Below, piece after piece: positions 1 through 6,995 of a DNA stretch of 11,418 bases. The DNA comes from Sphingopyxis sp. Lineage in GTDB: Bacteria > Pseudomonadota > Alphaproteobacteria > Sphingomonadales > Sphingomonadaceae. Under the pieces are notes generated by a model. That model did no database searches and was not told the DNA's origin. It saw only the letters and a program-made list of their open reading frames with translations. The stretch spans positions 1 to 11,418 of the forward strand of contig JAAUPH010000049.1 of the NCBI GenBank assembly GCA_012035435.1, in the 5' to 3' direction. Made by a program: the position numbers and the translations under genes. The first letter of the stretch is position 1. Every line of letters starts with the position of its first letter.

Positions 1-176
1 ACCCGCAAGGGCATTCGCTGCGAGATCGAAGCCATCTTGACGTCCTTCGGATTTGACCCATTTTGCCCATGGCGGCGTCGGAAAGCCTTGAGATATCTTC
101 ATATCCCTTCGGTTTTCCTCCTGGCCCTGCGCAAAATGGCCTCAAACCTCGAACGCGCATTTAATAGGTCCTGACC
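1..176. other. Unassigned left edge, possible insertion-sequence end
   Basis: No gene is recognised here. The plus strand is open in frame 1 from the window edge to a TGA at 172-174, giving about 57 residues that end in AFNRS. The minus strand is open as well, and neither translation resembles a family I know. The last bases contain the imperfect dyad TAGGTCctGACCcTA (165-179). Read on the minus strand it is GGGTCAGGACCTA, starting with the GG typical of some IS5-type ends. It directly abuts the stop of the minus-strand gene at 177-581. A transposase tail running off the left edge is therefore possible but unproven. Confidence 0.25.
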
Positions 177-581
177 CTAAGCTGCAAGTGCAGCAGCGAG
201 CCGCGCGGATGTGGCGAACAGCCAGTCGCGGCCATCCTCGCCAATCATCTCGCCAATGGCGCGATCAAAGGCGCGGCGGTCGTTGCGCCCGGCATGTGTA
301 ACCATCGCCAGAAGACTTGCTTCGTCATGCGTCAGGCATGGGCAGCAAGGGCGGAAAACGCTCAACGGGTCAGGCCAGACATGCGCCATGCCGGCAATCA
401 GCAGGCGGAAGCAGCTGACCGCATGCGCATCTCCGAGCAAGGCGATCAGCTGCGGCTGCGGATCATGTTCGGTCCCCGATGCAAAACCTGCGATGCGGAA
501 CGCTCGAGTCAAGCGGTGGGCCCGTGCGCCAGCCACAGCTAAGGGCCGGGCGATAAAGGCGGACAATGGTGACGACGGCAT
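177..581 (-). CDS. DUF6628-like small protein of unknown function
   Basis: This encodes a 134-residue protein of unknown function. It resembles, from memory, the DUF6628 family of sphingomonads, whose hallmark is a central Pro-Cys-Cys segment followed by a T-x-D-E-A-x-L-L helix. Here that segment is RPCCPCLTHDEASLL at residues 77-91. There is no signal peptide or clear membrane span. The ATG at 581 is supported by GGAGG (595-591) nine bases upstream. A promoter with a Fur-box-like spacer lies just before it, so iron-dependent expression is likely (inference). The protein ends abruptly in an Ala/Leu run at a TAG that lies in the GGTC/GACC dyad, so the native C-terminus may have been cut or replaced by an insertion. 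Overlapping plus-strand ORFs have no ribosome site and look like shadows. Confidence 0.7.
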   Translation of the reverse strand: MPSSPLSAFIARPLAVAGARAHRLTRAFRIAGFASGTEHDPQPQLIALLGDAHAVSCFRLLIAGMAHVWPDPLSVFRPCCPCLTHDEASLLAMVTHAGRNDRRAFDRAIGEMIGEDGRDWLFATSARLAAALAA

Positions 582-603
582 AGCTCAGATCCTCCACGCG
601 CAT

Positions 604-631
604 CTTGTATGCAAATGAGAATTAATCGCAA
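604..631 (-). promoter_or_regulatory. Sigma70-like promoter for the DUF6628-like gene
   Basis: On the minus strand, a -35 candidate TTGCGA (631-626) and a -10 candidate TACAAG (609-604) are separated by 16 bases. Each matches 4 of 6 consensus positions. Transcription would begin near 597, leaving a short leader that carries GGAGG before the ATG at 581. The match is moderate, but the geometry and the Fur-like site inside the spacer support it. Confidence 0.45.
610..630 (-). promoter_or_regulatory. Fur-box-like operator
   Basis: The plus-strand core AAATGAGAATTAATCG, flanked by TGC on the left and CA on the right, closely resembles alphaproteobacterial and pseudomonad Fur sites, which typically read AATGAGAATnATTCGCA. 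It fills the 16-base spacer between the proposed -35 and -10 of the minus-strand gene, the classic position for iron-dependent repression. The dyad is imperfect. Assignment is by resemblance only. Confidence 0.5.
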
Positions 632-662
632 GAACGAAATTTGTTGCGCGTCGACGCAAATA

Positions 663-680
663 TAGTTAGTTTCCTAACTA
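663..680. promoter_or_regulatory. MarR-type operator dyad
   Basis: The site is the perfect inverted repeat TAGTTAG-tttc-CTAACTA, with 7-base arms and a 4-base spacer, 26 bases upstream of the nitroreductase start. AT-rich dyads of this length and the TTAG...CTAA type are typical targets of MarR dimers. A MarR gene is the second cistron of the unit directly downstream, so autoregulation of the pair is the simplest reading (inference). A second dyad, TTGCG-n6-CGCAA (644-659) with the palindrome GCGTCGACGC inside it, lies just to the left. Confidence 0.6.
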
Positions 681-705
681 ATATGAGCGGGCGAGGAGCG
701 ACGGA

Positions 706-1861
706 ATGGCGGCAGTTACGCGGCGGATGGTCCTGATTAGCGGAGGTGGAGCCGCCGCAGTAACCGTGGGTGCGGGCGCGCTCGCCTGGTGGCCGGGCAC
801 CGCCAGCGCGACTCGGCCTTGGCGCGAGGCGGACAATGGGCTGGGCGATCCACGCCTCGACGCGCTGGCCTATGCCATTCTTGCCCCCAACCCCCACAAT
901 CGCCAGCCGTGGCAGTTTCGGCTGGTCGGACGTGACCGGGTCGATATCCGTTGCGATTTGACGCGGCGCTTGCCCGCAACCGACCCATTTGACCGCCAGA
1001 TTTGCGTCGGTTTCGGCTGGATGATCGAGCTGTTCGTGATGGCAGCAGCGGCAAAGGGCTATTCAAGCGTTGTCGCCCTGTGGCCTGACGGTGAACCGCA
1101 ACCGCGCCTCGACACCCGCCGCGTCGCCACCGTCAAGCTGATCGGACAATCCTTCCGAACGCCGCGACCCGCTGTTTGCCCATGCGCTCGCCCGGCGCTC
1201 GACGAAGGACGTGTATGACGATCGGCGCGTGTCCCCGGACATATTGGCTCAGCTGATCAATCCCGCGGTTGCCACGGGGGTTATGACGGGCGGATCAGTC
1301 GATCCGGCGAGCATCGCGGCCTTACGCAAGCTGACGCTCGATGCCTGGCGGGCGGAATATGGGGATGCGGCAATGCGGCGCGAAAGCGTTGATCTAATGC
1401 GGATCGGCAATGCTGAAATCGCAGCCAACCCCGATGGCATCGAACTGGGCGGCGTCGTGATGGGCCTCGGCAAGATGGCAGGCGTTTTGACGCGCGAAGC
1501 GCTTGACACACCTGGCACCACGGCATTTCAGCAGGGTTTGGACATGTTCGAACCGATCATGAAGTCGGCGCAGGGTCATGTCTGGCTGATCACGCCCGAC
1601 GCCAGCCGGACCGGACAAATTGCCGCGGGGCGGCGCTGGGTGCGGATGAATTTGCAGGCGCAGGCGCTGGGCGTTGCGATCCACCCGCTCAGTCAGGCGC
1701 TGCAGGAGGTAAAGGCGGTCGCAGCGCATTACGCCGCAATTCACCAGCGACTGGGCGCGAAGCACGGCGCGGTCATCCAGATGCTTGGGCGGATTGGTTA
1801 TGCCCGCTTTCCTGAACCGACGCCGCGCTGGCCACTCAAGAGCCGGATTGTCGCTGCATGA
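706..1861 (+). pseudogene. Tat-signal Acg-type nitroreductase (frameshifted)
   Basis: This is an FMN-dependent nitroreductase-fold oxidoreductase of the Acg-like, Tat-exported group. Its substrate is unknown. The ATG at 706 has GAGGAG at 693-698. Residues 1-35 form a Tat-like signal (TRRMVLI, then an Ala/Gly-rich core ending near TASA). APNPHNRQPW at residues 60-69 is the usual N-terminal flavin-site motif. The C-terminal half includes GRRWVRMNLQAQALGVAIHP, characteristic of the family. The reading frame breaks near 1141-1150. The first frame gives nonsense to 1218, while the second frame is already family-like from about 1145 (DPLFAHALARRSTKDVYDDR). Removing one G of the GG at 1144-1145 would restore a protein of about 384 residues, a normal length. 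The stop overlaps the MarR start as ATGA. Whether this is a true mutation or a sequence error cannot be told here. Confidence 0.8.
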
Positions 1862-2328
1862 GCGCTGACGAGAGCTTGGCGGCGCGATTGCTGCTGATGC
1901 TGACCGACATCGGCATCATCGACCAGCTGATCGCTACGGCCGCGACCCGCGCGCTGGCGCCGGCACTGGGCCTGAGCGAATATAGCCTGCTCAATCATCT
2001 GTTGCGGCGCGGCGATGGCACGCCGCCCGGCCGGCTTGCCAAAGCGTTTCAGGTTAGCAAACCGTCGATGACGATGACCGTGGGGCGGCTGGCGCACAAG
2101 GGTTTTGTGCGTGTGGACGCAGACAAGGACGATGGCCGCGCCAAGCGTGTGTTCCTGACAGAGGCGGGCCGTACCGCGCATCAAGCAGCGCGCGGGCGTC
2201 TGTCGGCGCTGGAGGATGAGTTGTTTGCTGGCTATGACATCGCTGCATTGCTTGAGCATGCGCACGCGATCGCCGGACTGCGCGCGCACCTTGATGGTCA
2301 GCGCAATATCCGCGACGGGCTTGCCTGA
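1858..2328 (+). CDS. MarR-family transcriptional regulator
   Basis: This encodes a 156-residue cytoplasmic DNA-binding protein. A winged helix-turn-helix spans about residues 38-105: GLSEYSLLNHLL, then GRLAKAFQVSKPSMTMTVGRL as the recognition region, and a wing with DKDDGRAKRVFLTEAG. The Asp/Arg wing signature D-x-D-D-G-R-x-K-R is typical of MarR. The flanking helices serve dimerisation. The ATG overlaps the nitroreductase stop by four bases (ATGA), so the two genes are translationally coupled. The dyad at 663-680 is the probable operator. Such pairs usually respond to small phenolic or electrophilic compounds, but the ligand cannot be read from the sequence. Confidence 0.9.
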   Translation: MSADESLAARLLLMLTDIGIIDQLIATAATRALAPALGLSEYSLLNHLLRRGDGTPPGRLAKAFQVSKPSMTMTVGRLAHKGFVRVDADKDDGRAKRVFLTEAGRTAHQAARGRLSALEDELFAGYDIAALLEHAHAIAGLRAHLDGQRNIRDGLA

Positions 2329-2354
2329 GCTGGGGCAATGCCGCATCAGGCGGC

Positions 2355-2705
2355 GTGCGCGTCCTCTATCTCATCGGCGGCTGGCTTGCCCTTTTGCTCG
2401 CTGGTATCGGCATCGCCTTGCCGCTGTTGCCGACGGTGCCGCTGGTAATTCTCGCCGCCTTTTGCTTTGCGCGCAGCTCGCCGCGGTTGGAGGCGTGGCT
2501 GATGCAGCATCCGCAGATGGGGCCGCACATCAGCGCCTGGCGGACGCGCGGCGCCGTAAGTCGCCGGGGCAAATATGCAGCGGCGCTGGCCTTTGCTGTC
2601 GGGATCGCCACCAGCCTTGTGTTTGCGCCGTGGCCATGGCCGCTGGCACCAATTGTGGCCGCCGGGATTTGCGTGCCGTGGCTGTGGTCGCGACCCGATG
2701 CGTGA
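2355..2705 (+). CDS. DUF454 (YbaN-like) inner-membrane protein
   Basis: This encodes a 116-residue membrane protein of the DUF454/YbaN family, which has no firmly established function. Family features seen are GGWLALLLAGIGIALPLLPTVP (about residues 8-29, with the conserved Gly and LLPTVP), the FCFARSSPRLEAWL segment (38-50), and two closely spaced hydrophobic spans near the C-terminus (about 74-90 and 92-112). The start is taken at GTG 2355. No ATG is available in frame nearby, and the ribosome site is weak, so the start is uncertain by a few codons. It lies 26 bases after the MarR stop and 58 bases before ccmC, and could be read with either neighbour. Confidence 0.8.
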   Translation: MRVLYLIGGWLALLLAGIGIALPLLPTVPLVILAAFCFARSSPRLEAWLMQHPQMGPHISAWRTRGAVSRRGKYAAALAFAVGIATSLVFAPWPWPLAPIVAAGICVPWLWSRPDA

Positions 2706-2763
2706 CGTTGTCTGCGAATCGCTGGACCGGGCGCAGGGTGTCGCTTAAAGACGCGGGCTTGTT

Positions 2764-3507
2764 ATGCACGCTTATGCAAACCCCACCCGATTCCTGCGCC
2801 TGGCTCGACCGCTGACGTTATGGTTTGCGGTGCTTGGGCTGGCGTTGCTGCTGGTCGGCGCGTGGGCTGGGTTGACACAGACGCCTGCTGATTATCTGCA
2901 GGGCGAAACCGTGCGCATTCTGTATGTTCACGTCCCCGCTGCTTGGCTGGGGATGGGCGGTTGGACTGCGCTTGCGGTATCGGCGCTGGTACAGCTTGTG
3001 TGGCGGCACCCGCTGGCGGGGATCGCGGCGCGGGCGATTGCGGTGCCGGGGATGTTGTTCACCGCGCTGTGCCTGATCACCGGTTCGATCTGGGGCAGGC
3101 CGACCTGGGGCACCTGGTGGGAATGGGACGGGCGGATGACGTCCATGCTGGTGCTGCTGTTTCTTTATGCCGGTTTCATCGCGCTCGCCAGTTCGAGTGC
3201 GGGTGAAGGGCGCGATGGCGGGTCATTGTCGCGCGGTGCGGCGATTTACGCGCTGGTCGGAGCAATTAATATCCCGATCATCAACCGCAGCGTGGTGTGG
3301 TGGAACAGCCTGCATCAGGGGCCAAGCATCACGCTGCGCGGATCGAGTATCGATGGCGCAATCCTGTGGCCGCTCGGCCTGACCGTCGTTGGGTTTTCCT
3401 TGTTATTTGGAGCGATTGTGCTGATGCGGATGCGCGCGCAAATTGCCGAGAACCGCGTCAAGGCGCGGCTGCGGCGTATGGCAGACGAGGATCTGGTGAC
3501 CGTATGA
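2764..3507 (+). CDS. ccmC: Heme exporter/CcmE-loading protein CcmC
   Basis: CcmC is an inner-membrane protein of the System I cytochrome c maturation pathway. It binds heme at the periplasmic face and loads it onto CcmE. The 247-residue length is normal. Six membrane spans are apparent. The tryptophan-rich WWD heme-handling motif WGTWWEWDGR lies at residues 115-124. The two external histidines that ligate heme are His56 (YVHVPAAW) and His184 (SLHQGPS). The stop overlaps the ccmD start (ATGA). It begins the ccm operon in this window. ccmA and ccmB are not upstream, where a DUF454 gene is found instead. Confidence 0.95.
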   Translation: MHAYANPTRFLRLARPLTLWFAVLGLALLLVGAWAGLTQTPADYLQGETVRILYVHVPAAWLGMGGWTALAVSALVQLVWRHPLAGIAARAIAVPGMLFTALCLITGSIWGRPTWGTWWEWDGRMTSMLVLLFLYAGFIALASSSAGEGRDGGSLSRGAAIYALVGAINIPIINRSVVWWNSLHQGPSITLRGSSIDGAILWPLGLTVVGFSLLFGAIVLMRMRAQIAENRVKARLRRMADEDLVTV

Positions 3508-3641
3508 CCGAGCAGTGGGACTTTGTGATCGCGGCCTATACGCTGACCGCGTTGCTAACGGCGGCGGTGCTGGCGACGAGCTGGCGCGCGATGCGACGTG
3601 CCGAGTTGCGGGCCGATGCTTTGCGGCAGGAGCGGCCATGA
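3504..3641 (+). CDS. ccmD: Heme exporter protein CcmD
   Basis: This is a 45-residue, single-span membrane protein starting MTEQWDFVIAAYTLTALL. The hydrophobic span (about residues 8-24) is followed by a basic cytoplasmic tail (WRAMRRAELRADAL). CcmD stabilises the CcmC-CcmE interaction and assists release of holo-CcmE. Its size, charge pattern and position between ccmC and ccmE identify it better than sequence similarity, which is low in this family. It overlaps both neighbours by four bases (ATGA at each end). Confidence 0.88.
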   Translation: MTEQWDFVIAAYTLTALLTAAVLATSWRAMRRAELRADALRQERP

Positions 3642-4085
3642 AGGCCAAGCATCAGCGGCTGATTCTGGCCGGCGTTGCCGCCGTGGCAGTAGCGGGCGCG
3701 GGACTGCTTGCGGCAGGGGCGTTGCGGGACGAGGCGGCTTATTTTCGCACGCCCAATGAAGTGGCGTGCCGGGCAGGCGACTGTCGGCGAAGCGATGCGG
3801 GCTGGGCGGTATGGTACAAAAAGGCAGCATCGAGCGCCTGCCCGATGGCGTGTCATCCGCTTCGTGGCCACCGATGGCAAGGCCAGCCTGCCGGTCGAAT
3901 TTACTGGCATCGCTCCCGATTTGTTCAAAGAAGAGTCGGGCATGGTCGCCGACGGCAAACTGCGCGCCGACGGCGTGTTCGAGGCCGAGCGTATCCTCGC
4001 CAAACACGACGAGCGCTATATGCCGCCGCAGATGGGCGATATGCCTCAGGATGCGGGCAAGAGCCTGAAAGAGCCGACTGCATGA
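3638..4085 (+). pseudogene. ccmE: Periplasmic heme chaperone CcmE (three frame breaks)
   Basis: CcmE is a membrane-anchored periplasmic chaperone that binds heme covalently and passes it to CcmF. The N-terminus (MKAKHQRLILAGVAAVAVAG, then RDEAAYFRTPNEV) reads in one frame to about 3763. ATVGEAMR follows in a second frame, GLGGMVQKGSIERLPDGV (about 3798-3852) in a third, and VIRFVATDGKASLPVEFTGI returns to the second frame and runs to the stop at 4083-4085. The heme-binding His is intact in LAKHDERYMPP (codon 4005-4007). Breaks lie near 3764-3775, 3799-3801 and 3853. They can be explained by two extra bases and one missing base. Repaired, the protein has about 149 residues, a normal length. 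Since the rest of the operon is intact, errors in the sequence are more likely than gene loss. The stop overlaps the ccmF start (ATGA). Confidence 0.88.
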
Positions 4086-6043
4086 TCGCTGAGATCGGGC
4101 ATGCCCTGCTGTGGCTGGCTGCGGCGCTTGCCTGTCTGTCGCTGTTCGCAGGCGCGCTGCATTTGCGCTCGCCCAAGGCCGAACTGGCGGCGCTGGTACG
4201 GCCCGCTAGTGTGGCGCAAGGGCTGCTGACCTTGCTGTCCTTTGCGTTGTTGATGGCGCTGTTCATTCGATCTGACATGTCGGTGGAGCTGGTCGCGCGT
4301 AACAGCCACAGTTTGAAGCCAATGATTTTCAAAATCGCTGGAACCTGGGGCAATCATGAAGGATCAATGCTGTTGTGGCTCACGATCCTGGGCATTTCGG
4401 GCGGGCTGATTGCGTTGTTCGAGCGGCGGCTGCGTGACGATACGCTGATCGCCACGCTGACGGCGCAGGCAGCCCTGAGCCTTGGTTTTTTTGCGTTCCT
4501 GCTCTTCTCGTCAAACCCGTTCAATCGCCTGCCGATGGTGCCGCCCGATGGTGCAGGGCTCAACCCGCTGTTGCAGGACATTGGTTTGGCCTTTCATCCG
4601 CCGACGCTCTATATTGGCTATGTCGGGCTGTCAGTCGCGTTCAGCTTTGCGGTGGGCGCGCTGATCACGCGTGAGATCGGCCCCAATTTCGCGCGCGCGA
4701 TGCGGCCGTGGGTGCTCGGCAGTTGGATATTCCTGACGCTGGGTATCACTGCGGGCAGCTATTGGGCCTATTATGAGCTGGGCTGGGGTGGTTGGTGGTT
4801 CTGGGATCCGGTCGAAAATGTCAGCCTGATCCCTTGGCTTGCCGGCGCCGCGCTGCTTCATTCGGTGAGCGTGACAGCGACGCGCGACGCGCTCAGGGCA
4901 TGGACGGTGATGCTGGCGGTAGTGGCCTTTTCCATGTCGATGCTTGGCACCTTCATTGTGCGGTCGGGATTGCTCACAAGTGTGCACAGTTTCGCCGTTG
5001 ATCCGGAACGAGGCACGTTTTTGCTGGCGCTGATGGCGATCTATATCGGCGGTGCGCTCACGCTGTTTGCGCTGCGCGCCGGGGCGCTGGCCGAGGGCAA
5101 GCAGTTTGCGTTAATGAGCCGCGAAGGCGCGCTGGTTGCGAACAATTTGTTGCTGACGGTGATCCTGGCTGTCGTGCTGCTTGGCACGCTCTACCCCATT
5201 GTTGCCGAGGCGATGGGGGAGAAGGTGTCGATCGGTCCGCCCTATTATGATGCGGTGACAGGGCCGATTGCGCTGATCCTGTTCATGCTGATGGTCACCG
5301 GGCCGCTGCTCAAGTGGCGGCGCGATGACGGGTCGGTGCTGAAGGCACGGCTGCCAATCATGGTCGCGGCGGCGATGCTGGTGCTTGCGGGGGTGATCAC
5401 CTTTGGCGGGTCGATCGGGGTCTTGCCGCTGCTGGGCATGATGGTCGCAGCGTTCGTCGCGGTGGGCAGTCTAGCCCCGCTGTGGAAGCGCAATCTGCGC
5501 CGGACCCCGCTGACCGTCTGGGGCATGGTCATCGCGCATTTGGGCGTGGCTGTCGGCCTTGCCGGGATGGCAGCCGAGAGCGCCTTCATTCAGGAGAAGC
5601 TGGTTGCTGCCGCGCCTGGCGATACGGTCAAGGTCGGCCCTTATCGCGTCCAGTTTCGCGGAGTGAAGCCGGTAGCGGGGCCGAACTGGACTGCCATCGA
5701 CGCGGAGCTCGTCGTGCTCGAACCAAAGGGTATTGATCAAGTGCTGCGCCCCCAGGCCCGCGACTATCCGGGTCTGATGGGGTCGGCGCCGGTTGAGACG
5801 AAGGAAGCCGACTTCATCACGCTGCCGGGCGGGCATTTGTTCGCCAACATTGGGCAGGCGATGACCGAGGGCGGGGTCACGCGCTATCAGATAGCGGTGA
5901 AATGGAAGCCGCTGGTATGGTGGATCTGGCTGGGCGGGATCATGATCGCGATTGGCGGTGCGCTGGCGATGCTGGGGCGCGCGCAGCTGCTCGACCTGTG
6001 GCGCCGCCGCCGCCGGGCGAAGGCGCAGGAGCGTTTCGCGTGA
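4082..6043 (+). CDS. ccmF: Cytochrome c heme lyase subunit CcmF
   Basis: CcmF is a large inner-membrane protein that takes heme from holo-CcmE and, with CcmH and CcmI, attaches it to the CXXCH motif of apocytochrome c. The 653-residue length is typical. It has many membrane spans. The WWD domain is clear as GWGGWWFWDPVENVSLIPW at about residues 232-250, preceded by FHPPTLYIGY (about 170-179) and followed by FIVRSGLLTSVHSFAVDP, all CcmF hallmarks. A periplasmic domain near 500-600 precedes the last span. The start is ATG 4082, overlapping the ccmE stop. The open frame continues upstream into ccmE sequence only because of the ccmE frame breaks, and that extension is not part of this protein. 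Confidence 0.96.
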   Translation: MIAEIGHALLWLAAALACLSLFAGALHLRSPKAELAALVRPASVAQGLLTLLSFALLMALFIRSDMSVELVARNSHSLKPMIFKIAGTWGNHEGSMLLWLTILGISGGLIALFERRLRDDTLIATLTAQAALSLGFFAFLLFSSNPFNRLPMVPPDGAGLNPLLQDIGLAFHPPTLYIGYVGLSVAFSFAVGALITREIGPNFARAMRPWVLGSWIFLTLGITAGSYWAYYELGWGGWWFWDPVENVSLIPWLAGAALLHSVSVTATRDALRAWTVMLAVVAFSMSMLGTFIVRSGLLTSVHSFAVDPERGTFLLALMAIYIGGALTLFALRAGALAEGKQFALMSREGALVANNLLLTVILAVVLLGTLYPIVAEAMGEKVSIGPPYYDAVTGPIALILFMLMVTGPLLKWRRDDGSVLKARLPIMVAAAMLVLAGVITFGGSIGVLPLLGMMVAAFVAVGSLAPLWKRNLRRTPLTVWGMVIAHLGVAVGLAGMAAESAFIQEKLVAAAPGDTVKVGPYRVQFRGVKPVAGPNWTAIDAELVVLEPKGIDQVLRPQARDYPGLMGSAPVETKEADFITLPGGHLFANIGQAMTEGGVTRYQIAVKWKPLVWWIWLGGIMIAIGGALAMLGRAQLLDLWRRRRRAKAQERFA

Positions 6044-6570
6044 AAAGCCGCTGGATCCTGTTCGCGCCGCTGGCGATCATCTCGCTGTTGTTCGGCATGT
6101 TCATCTATCGGCTGGCGACGCCTGAAGACCGGATGATCGAATCGCGCTGGATCGACAAACCGATGCCGCTGTTCGATCTGCCGCCCGCGACTGCGGGCAT
6201 TGCGGGTTTGAAGAGTGCGGATCTGGCCGATGGCCGCCCCCGCCTCGTCAATATCTTCGCCAGCTGGTGTATCCCCTGCAAGGCGGAAGCTCCGCAGCTT
6301 GATGCGTTGGCAAAGGCAGGAGTGCCAATCGACGGCATCGCGATCCGCGACCGGCCCGAGGATGTGGCCGCCTTCCTTGCCGAAACGGGGAACCCGTTTG
6401 ACCGCATCGGCGCCGATATGCAGAGCAGTGTGCAGATTGCGCTGGGCTCGTCTGGCGTGCCGGAGACCTTCATTGTTGATGGCAAGGGCGTGATCCGCGA
6501 GCAGATTCAGGGGATTATTACGCCTGAGATGGTGCCGGAAATTCAGCGAAAGCTGGGGGCGCTGCGGTGA
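6040..6570 (+). CDS. ccmG: Thiol:disulfide oxidoreductase CcmG (DsbE)
   Basis: This encodes a 176-residue membrane-anchored thioredoxin-like protein of the periplasm that reduces the haem-attachment cysteines of apocytochrome c, or the CcmH disulfide. One N-terminal anchor lies at about residues 6-24. The active site is WCIPC (Cys77, Cys80) after LVNIFAS. The cis-proline loop GVPET (139-143) and the following FIVDGKG strand are typical of CcmG/DsbE. The start is taken at GTG 6040, which overlaps the ccmF stop (GTGA). An open extension further upstream is only the ccmF shadow. Confidence 0.95.
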   Translation: MKSRWILFAPLAIISLLFGMFIYRLATPEDRMIESRWIDKPMPLFDLPPATAGIAGLKSADLADGRPRLVNIFASWCIPCKAEAPQLDALAKAGVPIDGIAIRDRPEDVAAFLAETGNPFDRIGADMQSSVQIALGSSGVPETFIVDGKGVIREQIQGIITPEMVPEIQRKLGALR

Positions 6571-6995
6571 TGCGGATCCTTGCCATCATCTTTGCGCTGA
6601 TAATTGTCGCCCCGGCCTCCGCGCAAAACCGGCTTCCGCCCGCGCCCCTGGCCTATAAGCAGCTCGAGGATCCGGCGCAGGAAGCCAAGGCCAAGGCGCT
6701 GATGGACGAACTGCGCTGTCTGGTCTGTCAGGGCCAGTCGATTGCCGACAGCGACGCGCCGCTGGCGGGGGATATGCGGCACGAGGTGCGCAGCAAGATT
6801 GCCGCAGGGGAAAAGCCTGAAGAGATCCGCGACTGGTTGATCGCGCGCTATGGCAATTGGGTCACGTATAACCCGCCCTTCGATGCGGCGACGGCATTTT
6901 TGTGGATCGGTCCGATCCTGTTCCTGATCGCGGGAATTTGGTTGGCGCGCGGGCGCTTTGCGCCGTCCGGTTCGCGTAAAGGGGATGGTGCTTGA
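6570..6995 (+). CDS. ccmH: Cytochrome c maturation protein CcmH
   Basis: This encodes a 141-residue CcmH/CycL-type protein of the heme lyase complex, exposed in the periplasm. Residues 1-18 form a signal peptide (ending APASA). The redox motif LRCLVCQ has Cys50 and Cys53, followed by GQSIADSDAPLAGDMR, which is nearly invariant in the family. The C-terminal span is FLWIGPILFLIAGIWLARG. The ATG at 6570 shares its A with the ccmG stop (TGATG). A GTG one codon upstream is also possible. The protein lacks the C-terminal TPR part found in fused gammaproteobacterial CcmH, which here is the separate downstream gene. Confidence 0.94.
   Translation: MRILAIIFALIIVAPASAQNRLPPAPLAYKQLEDPAQEAKAKALMDELRCLVCQGQSIADSDAPLAGDMRHEVRSKIAAGEKPEEIRDWLIARYGNWVTYNPPFDAATAFLWIGPILFLIAGIWLARGRFAPSGSRKGDGA

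Noticed and set aside
211..618. Plus-strand ORF of 135 residues over the DUF6628-like gene
   Set aside because: It has no ribosome site and a low-complexity Arg/Ser/Ala composition. The minus strand carries a promoter, GGAGG and a family-like protein.
1211..1861. Nitroreductase second half as an independent gene starting with GTG at 1211
   Set aside because: Family-like residues continue upstream in the same frame to about 1145 (DPLFAHALARRSTKD), and no ribosome site precedes 1211. It is the C-terminal part of the frameshifted gene.
2216..2815. Plus-strand ORF of 199 residues spanning the marR end, DUF454 and the ccmC start
   Set aside because: It runs out of frame through three better-supported genes, and its composition is that of a shadow frame.
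3515..4081. Upstream extension of the ccmF frame, giving an apparent CcmE-CcmF fusion of 842 residues
   Set aside because: The linker from about residue 85 to the ccmF start is Arg-rich nonsense, while good CcmE sequence is found in the other frames. The extension results from frame breaks in ccmE.
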